Positions 61,723-64,000 of a stretch of DNA of 64,000 bases are shown in pieces. The notes below the pieces were generated by a model, which saw nothing but the letters and a program-made list of their open reading frames with translations, was not told where the DNA came from and did not search any database. The translations under genes were made by a program, and so were the position numbers. Each line of letters starts with the position of its first letter. Position 1 is the stretch's first letter. Origin of the DNA: JAUUZQ01 sp964538375 (lineage in GTDB: Bacteria > Bacteroidota > Bacteroidia > Bacteroidales > GCA-2748055); assembly GCA_964538375.1 (NCBI GenBank), contig CAZIFQ010000001.1, positions 124,001-188,000 on the forward strand, read 5' to 3'.

Positions 61723-63150
61723 ATGATACTATATACTGCATGGAAGAATGTATGGCGAAATAAAACCCGAAGCATGGTGGTTATTGTTTCTATCACCATT
61801 GGTGTATTTGCCGGGGTTTTTGCAGTGGGTCTTATGGTTGGCACCCTGGATCAAAGAATGGATGCAGCCCTGAATAAGGAGCTGGCACACATACATATCA
61901 ACCACAAAAACTTCAACGATAATTATGATATTAACCTGACGCTTGAAAATACTGAAGCTATCAATTCTCAGGTCATGAAAATTGAAGGAGTTGAAGCGCT
62001 TGCGAATAGAATCGTGATTAGTGCCATGGCAAACACTGCCACAAAAAGCATGGGAATTCAACTAATTGGCATTAATCCTGAGCAGGAAAAAGCTATTCTT
62101 GATCTGAATGAATCAATTATACCAGGAACAGGAAGCTATTTTGAAAAAGAGAGCAGGTCCAACCTTGCATTTATTGGACAGGACCTTGCCAAAGAATTAA
62201 ATATAATTCGATTCAAAATTGAAAGCTCAACCATTGATAGTCTAAAACGGAAAAAAGTTCCTGAAGAAGTTCTTATAAAATTAGAACCCTATATTGGAAA
62301 ACGCTTTGCGAGTCAAAAAGCTTTTACCAATGAGATGAAAAAAGCGCTTACCAGCATGGAATCCCATTCTTATGGAAAGATAATTCTTGATGAATCCTGG
62401 TCATTTAGGGCAAGGTCGAAAATGACACTCACTTTTCTGGATAAGAACAATGTACAAACGGGAGGAATGTTCAGAATTGCAGGGGTATATGACATTAAAA
62501 ACAGCATGTACGAAAAAATAAATGTGTTTGTTCTGAGCTCAGATTTAGCACGTTTAGCGGCAATAGGCCCCTCTGATTACCATCAAACAATCATTAAAAT
62601 TAATGATCCCGAGAAAGCAAAAGAAATTGCTGCTCTGATTGCAGAAAATAATAAAGACCTGGAGGTTCGAACATGGAAAGAAATATCTCCTGAACTGGCG
62701 ATGATGGTAGGTATGTTAGAGAAATTTAACACTGTATTCATGGTGTTGATCCTGGCTGCACTTTCATTCGGGATTGTAAACACTATGCTTATGGTAGTGC
62801 TGGAAAGAACAAAAGAGCTAGGTATGCTCACTGCCATTGGAATGAATAAGAAGAAGGTTTTTTCTATGATTATGTCTGAATCTATATTTCTATCAATGGT
62901 GGGAGGAATTGTAGGAATGATTGTTAGTGCCCTGATGCTCAAACTCACTTCAACCAATGGAATAAATTTTGAATCAGCAACAGAAGGCCTGGAAGCCATG
63001 GGGTTTACCGCACACATCTATCCCAGTGTGCCCGGTTCCTTTTTTGTAACAGTAACCATACTCATCATAATTACAGGAATATTGTCATCCATATATCCAG
63101 CTTTAAAGGCTCTGAAACTTGATCCTGCAGAAGCCCTTAGAACAGAATAA
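61723..63150 (+). CDS. FtsX/LolC-like ABC exporter permease 2
   Basis: About 475 residues from ATG 61723 (MILYTAWKNVWRNKTRSMVV), 11 bases after permease 1. It has the same plan: N-terminal helix, periplasmic MacB-PCD domain, three helices with the coupling loop ERTKELGMLTAIGMNKKKV and end VYPALKALKLDPAEALR-like (SIYPALKALKLDPAEALRTE). A duplicated permease pair of this kind usually works as a heterodimer. Confidence 0.93.
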   Translation: MILYTAWKNVWRNKTRSMVVIVSITIGVFAGVFAVGLMVGTLDQRMDAALNKELAHIHINHKNFNDNYDINLTLENTEAINSQVMKIEGVEALANRIVISAMANTATKSMGIQLIGINPEQEKAILDLNESIIPGTGSYFEKESRSNLAFIGQDLAKELNIIRFKIESSTIDSLKRKKVPEEVLIKLEPYIGKRFASQKAFTNEMKKALTSMESHSYGKIILDESWSFRARSKMTLTFLDKNNVQTGGMFRIAGVYDIKNSMYEKINVFVLSSDLARLAAIGPSDYHQTIIKINDPEKAKEIAALIAENNKDLEVRTWKEISPELAMMVGMLEKFNTVFMVLILAALSFGIVNTMLMVVLERTKELGMLTAIGMNKKKVFSMIMSESIFLSMVGGIVGMIVSALMLKLTSTNGINFESATEGLEAMGFTAHIYPSVPGSFFVTVTILIIITGILSSIYPALKALKLDPAEALRTE

Positions 63151-63171
63151 TAACATTATAAAAAACATATC

Positions 63172-63864
63172 ATGAAAGTACTGGAATTAAATAATGTACA
63201 TAAGATTTACAACAGTTCAGAAGTAAAAGTTCATGCTGTCAATGGAATATCAATAGACTTTGAACAAGGTGAGTTTACAGCTATTGTCGGACCTTCGGGT
63301 TCTGGTAAAACTACCCTGTTGAATATGATTGGGGGATTGGACAATCCAACAGAAGGACAAATCCTGGTGGATAAAACAAACTTATCTACCTTGAAATCTT
63401 CCAAGCTGATCGATTTCAGAATGAAAAATATTGGTTTTGTATTTCAATCCTATAACCTGATACCTGTTTTGACAGCTAAAGAGAACGTGGAGTTCATCAT
63501 GAACCTGCAAAAATGGCCAAAAAAAGAACGACAGGAAAGAACTTTGGAGCTGCTCAATGCTGTGGGGCTTGGCGACAGGATCAACAGTCGTCCTTCGAAA
63601 CTTTCAGGAGGTCAACAGCAACGTGTAGCTGTTGCGCGGGCACTTGCCTCAAAGCCAAAGTTTATACTCGCGGATGAGCCCACTGCCAATCTTGATTCAA
63701 AATCAACCGAAACACTCATCGAAATCATGGAGACCCTGAACAAGGAAGAGAATATCACTTTTATCTTTTCTACGCATGATGCAAGGGTTGTGAAAAGAGC
63801 CAGGCGTGTAGTTACCATCGAGGATGGAAAAATTCTGACGGATGAGAGGATAGAAAAGAGGTAG
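63172..63864 (+). CDS. LolD/MacB-like ABC exporter ATPase
   Basis: 230 residues. Walker A GPSGSGKTT, Q-loop IGFVFQSYNLIPVLT, signature LSGGQQQRVAVARA, Walker B FILADEPTANLDS and switch His FSTHDARV. It belongs to the LolD/MacB class and powers the two permeases 22 bases upstream. The operon is controlled by the TetR regulator at its head. Confidence 0.96.
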   Translation: MKVLELNNVHKIYNSSEVKVHAVNGISIDFEQGEFTAIVGPSGSGKTTLLNMIGGLDNPTEGQILVDKTNLSTLKSSKLIDFRMKNIGFVFQSYNLIPVLTAKENVEFIMNLQKWPKKERQERTLELLNAVGLGDRINSRPSKLSGGQQQRVAVARALASKPKFILADEPTANLDSKSTETLIEIMETLNKEENITFIFSTHDARVVKRARRVVTIEDGKILTDERIEKR

Positions 63865-63954
63865 AATTTATACTGTCTTCTGATGAAATGAAGGAATGAA
63901 GGAATGGTTGTAATGTAAGTGATGGGCATACCCAACACAATACAAAAACTCTAA

Positions 63955-64000
63955 ATGAAAAAATTAGCAATATTTCTACTGCTACAATTAACTGTAATCT
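63955..64000 (+). CDS. Start of a secreted protein, truncated at the window edge
   Basis: ATG at 63955 opens a frame reading MKKLAIFLLLQLTVI to the window end, a typical signal-peptide start. It follows the ABC ATPase gene by 90 bases that contain a short GGAATGAA-type repeat. The position behind an exporter suggests an outer-membrane or periplasmic partner, but too little is visible to name it. Confidence 0.55.
   Translation, partial: MKKLAIFLLLQLTVI

Noticed and set aside
1..64000. Mobile elements, prophage or CRISPR
   Set aside because: No transposase, integrase, phage or cas-like product and no repeat-spacer array was seen.

Overview
The window looks like a chromosomal segment of an anaerobic or facultatively anaerobic Bacteroidota bacterium, probably a Bacteroidales/Marinilabiliales-type lineage. 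The evidence is low-to-moderate GC, TAnnTTTG-type -7 boxes, a bactofilin-AtpZ-AtpI-like-atpBEFH order, a T9SS sorting domain on a DUF3160 protein, M56/TonB fusion proteins, two-component propeller sensors and FtsX-type exporters. I see no phage, insertion sequence, CRISPR array or rRNA. One tRNA (Val, GAC) is present.

Layout. 1-3.1 kb (minus): start of the F-type ATP synthase operon (bactofilin, AtpZ, AtpI-like protein, a, c, b and the first residues of delta). 3.2-5.9 kb (minus): lipid/ribosome operon DUF177-rpmF-plsX-fabH. 6-10.8 kb: single receiver protein, an ABC exporter pair behind a sigma-54-like promoter, and a class IV aminotransferase. 10.8-18.9 kb (minus): sulfur/molybdenum region: a polysulfide/thiosulfate reductase-type molybdoenzyme (PsrABC-like), two half-size YeeE/YedE sulfur transporters and a periplasmic rhodanese-like protein without the catalytic Cys, preceded by mobA and a membrane protein fused to a THEP1-type NTPase. 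19-22.2 kb: tRNA-Val, small membrane proteins, a membrane LuxR regulator and a ProX-like deacylase. 22.3-25.7 kb (minus): trimeric NADH-linked [FeFe] hydrogenase. 26.2-28 kb: BlaI/M56 regulatory pair behind two identical dyads.

28.0-36 kb is the most interesting block. An operon encodes a periplasmic substrate-binding-like domain fused through a membrane helix to a GcvH-like domain, a Tat-type HybA-like four-cluster ferredoxin, a HybB/NrfD-like quinone-site membrane protein, and a second membrane-anchored GcvH-like protein. No catalytic subunit is encoded. The operon sits behind a sigma-54-type -24/-12 promoter with three tandem 17-bp dyads, and is followed by a histidine kinase whose periplasmic domain carries CX2CH and CX4CH haem motifs and by an NtrC-type sigma-54 activator. 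I infer a redox-sensed, sigma-54-controlled electron-transfer module of unknown substrate.

36-64 kb: archaemetzincin, DUF2721, a T9SS-exported DUF3160 protein, a 1550-residue sensor with two solute-binding domains, propeller and SpoIIE phosphatase, an outer-membrane barrel, dipeptidase E, an AsmA-like protein with a histidine kinase, a U32 peptidase-family protein, a hybrid kinase with an AIM24-family protein, rsgA, an ECF sigma factor with a probable anti-sigma factor, and a TetR-controlled operon with a LolA-like protein and a LolCDE/MacB-like ABC exporter. The last 46 bases open another secreted protein.
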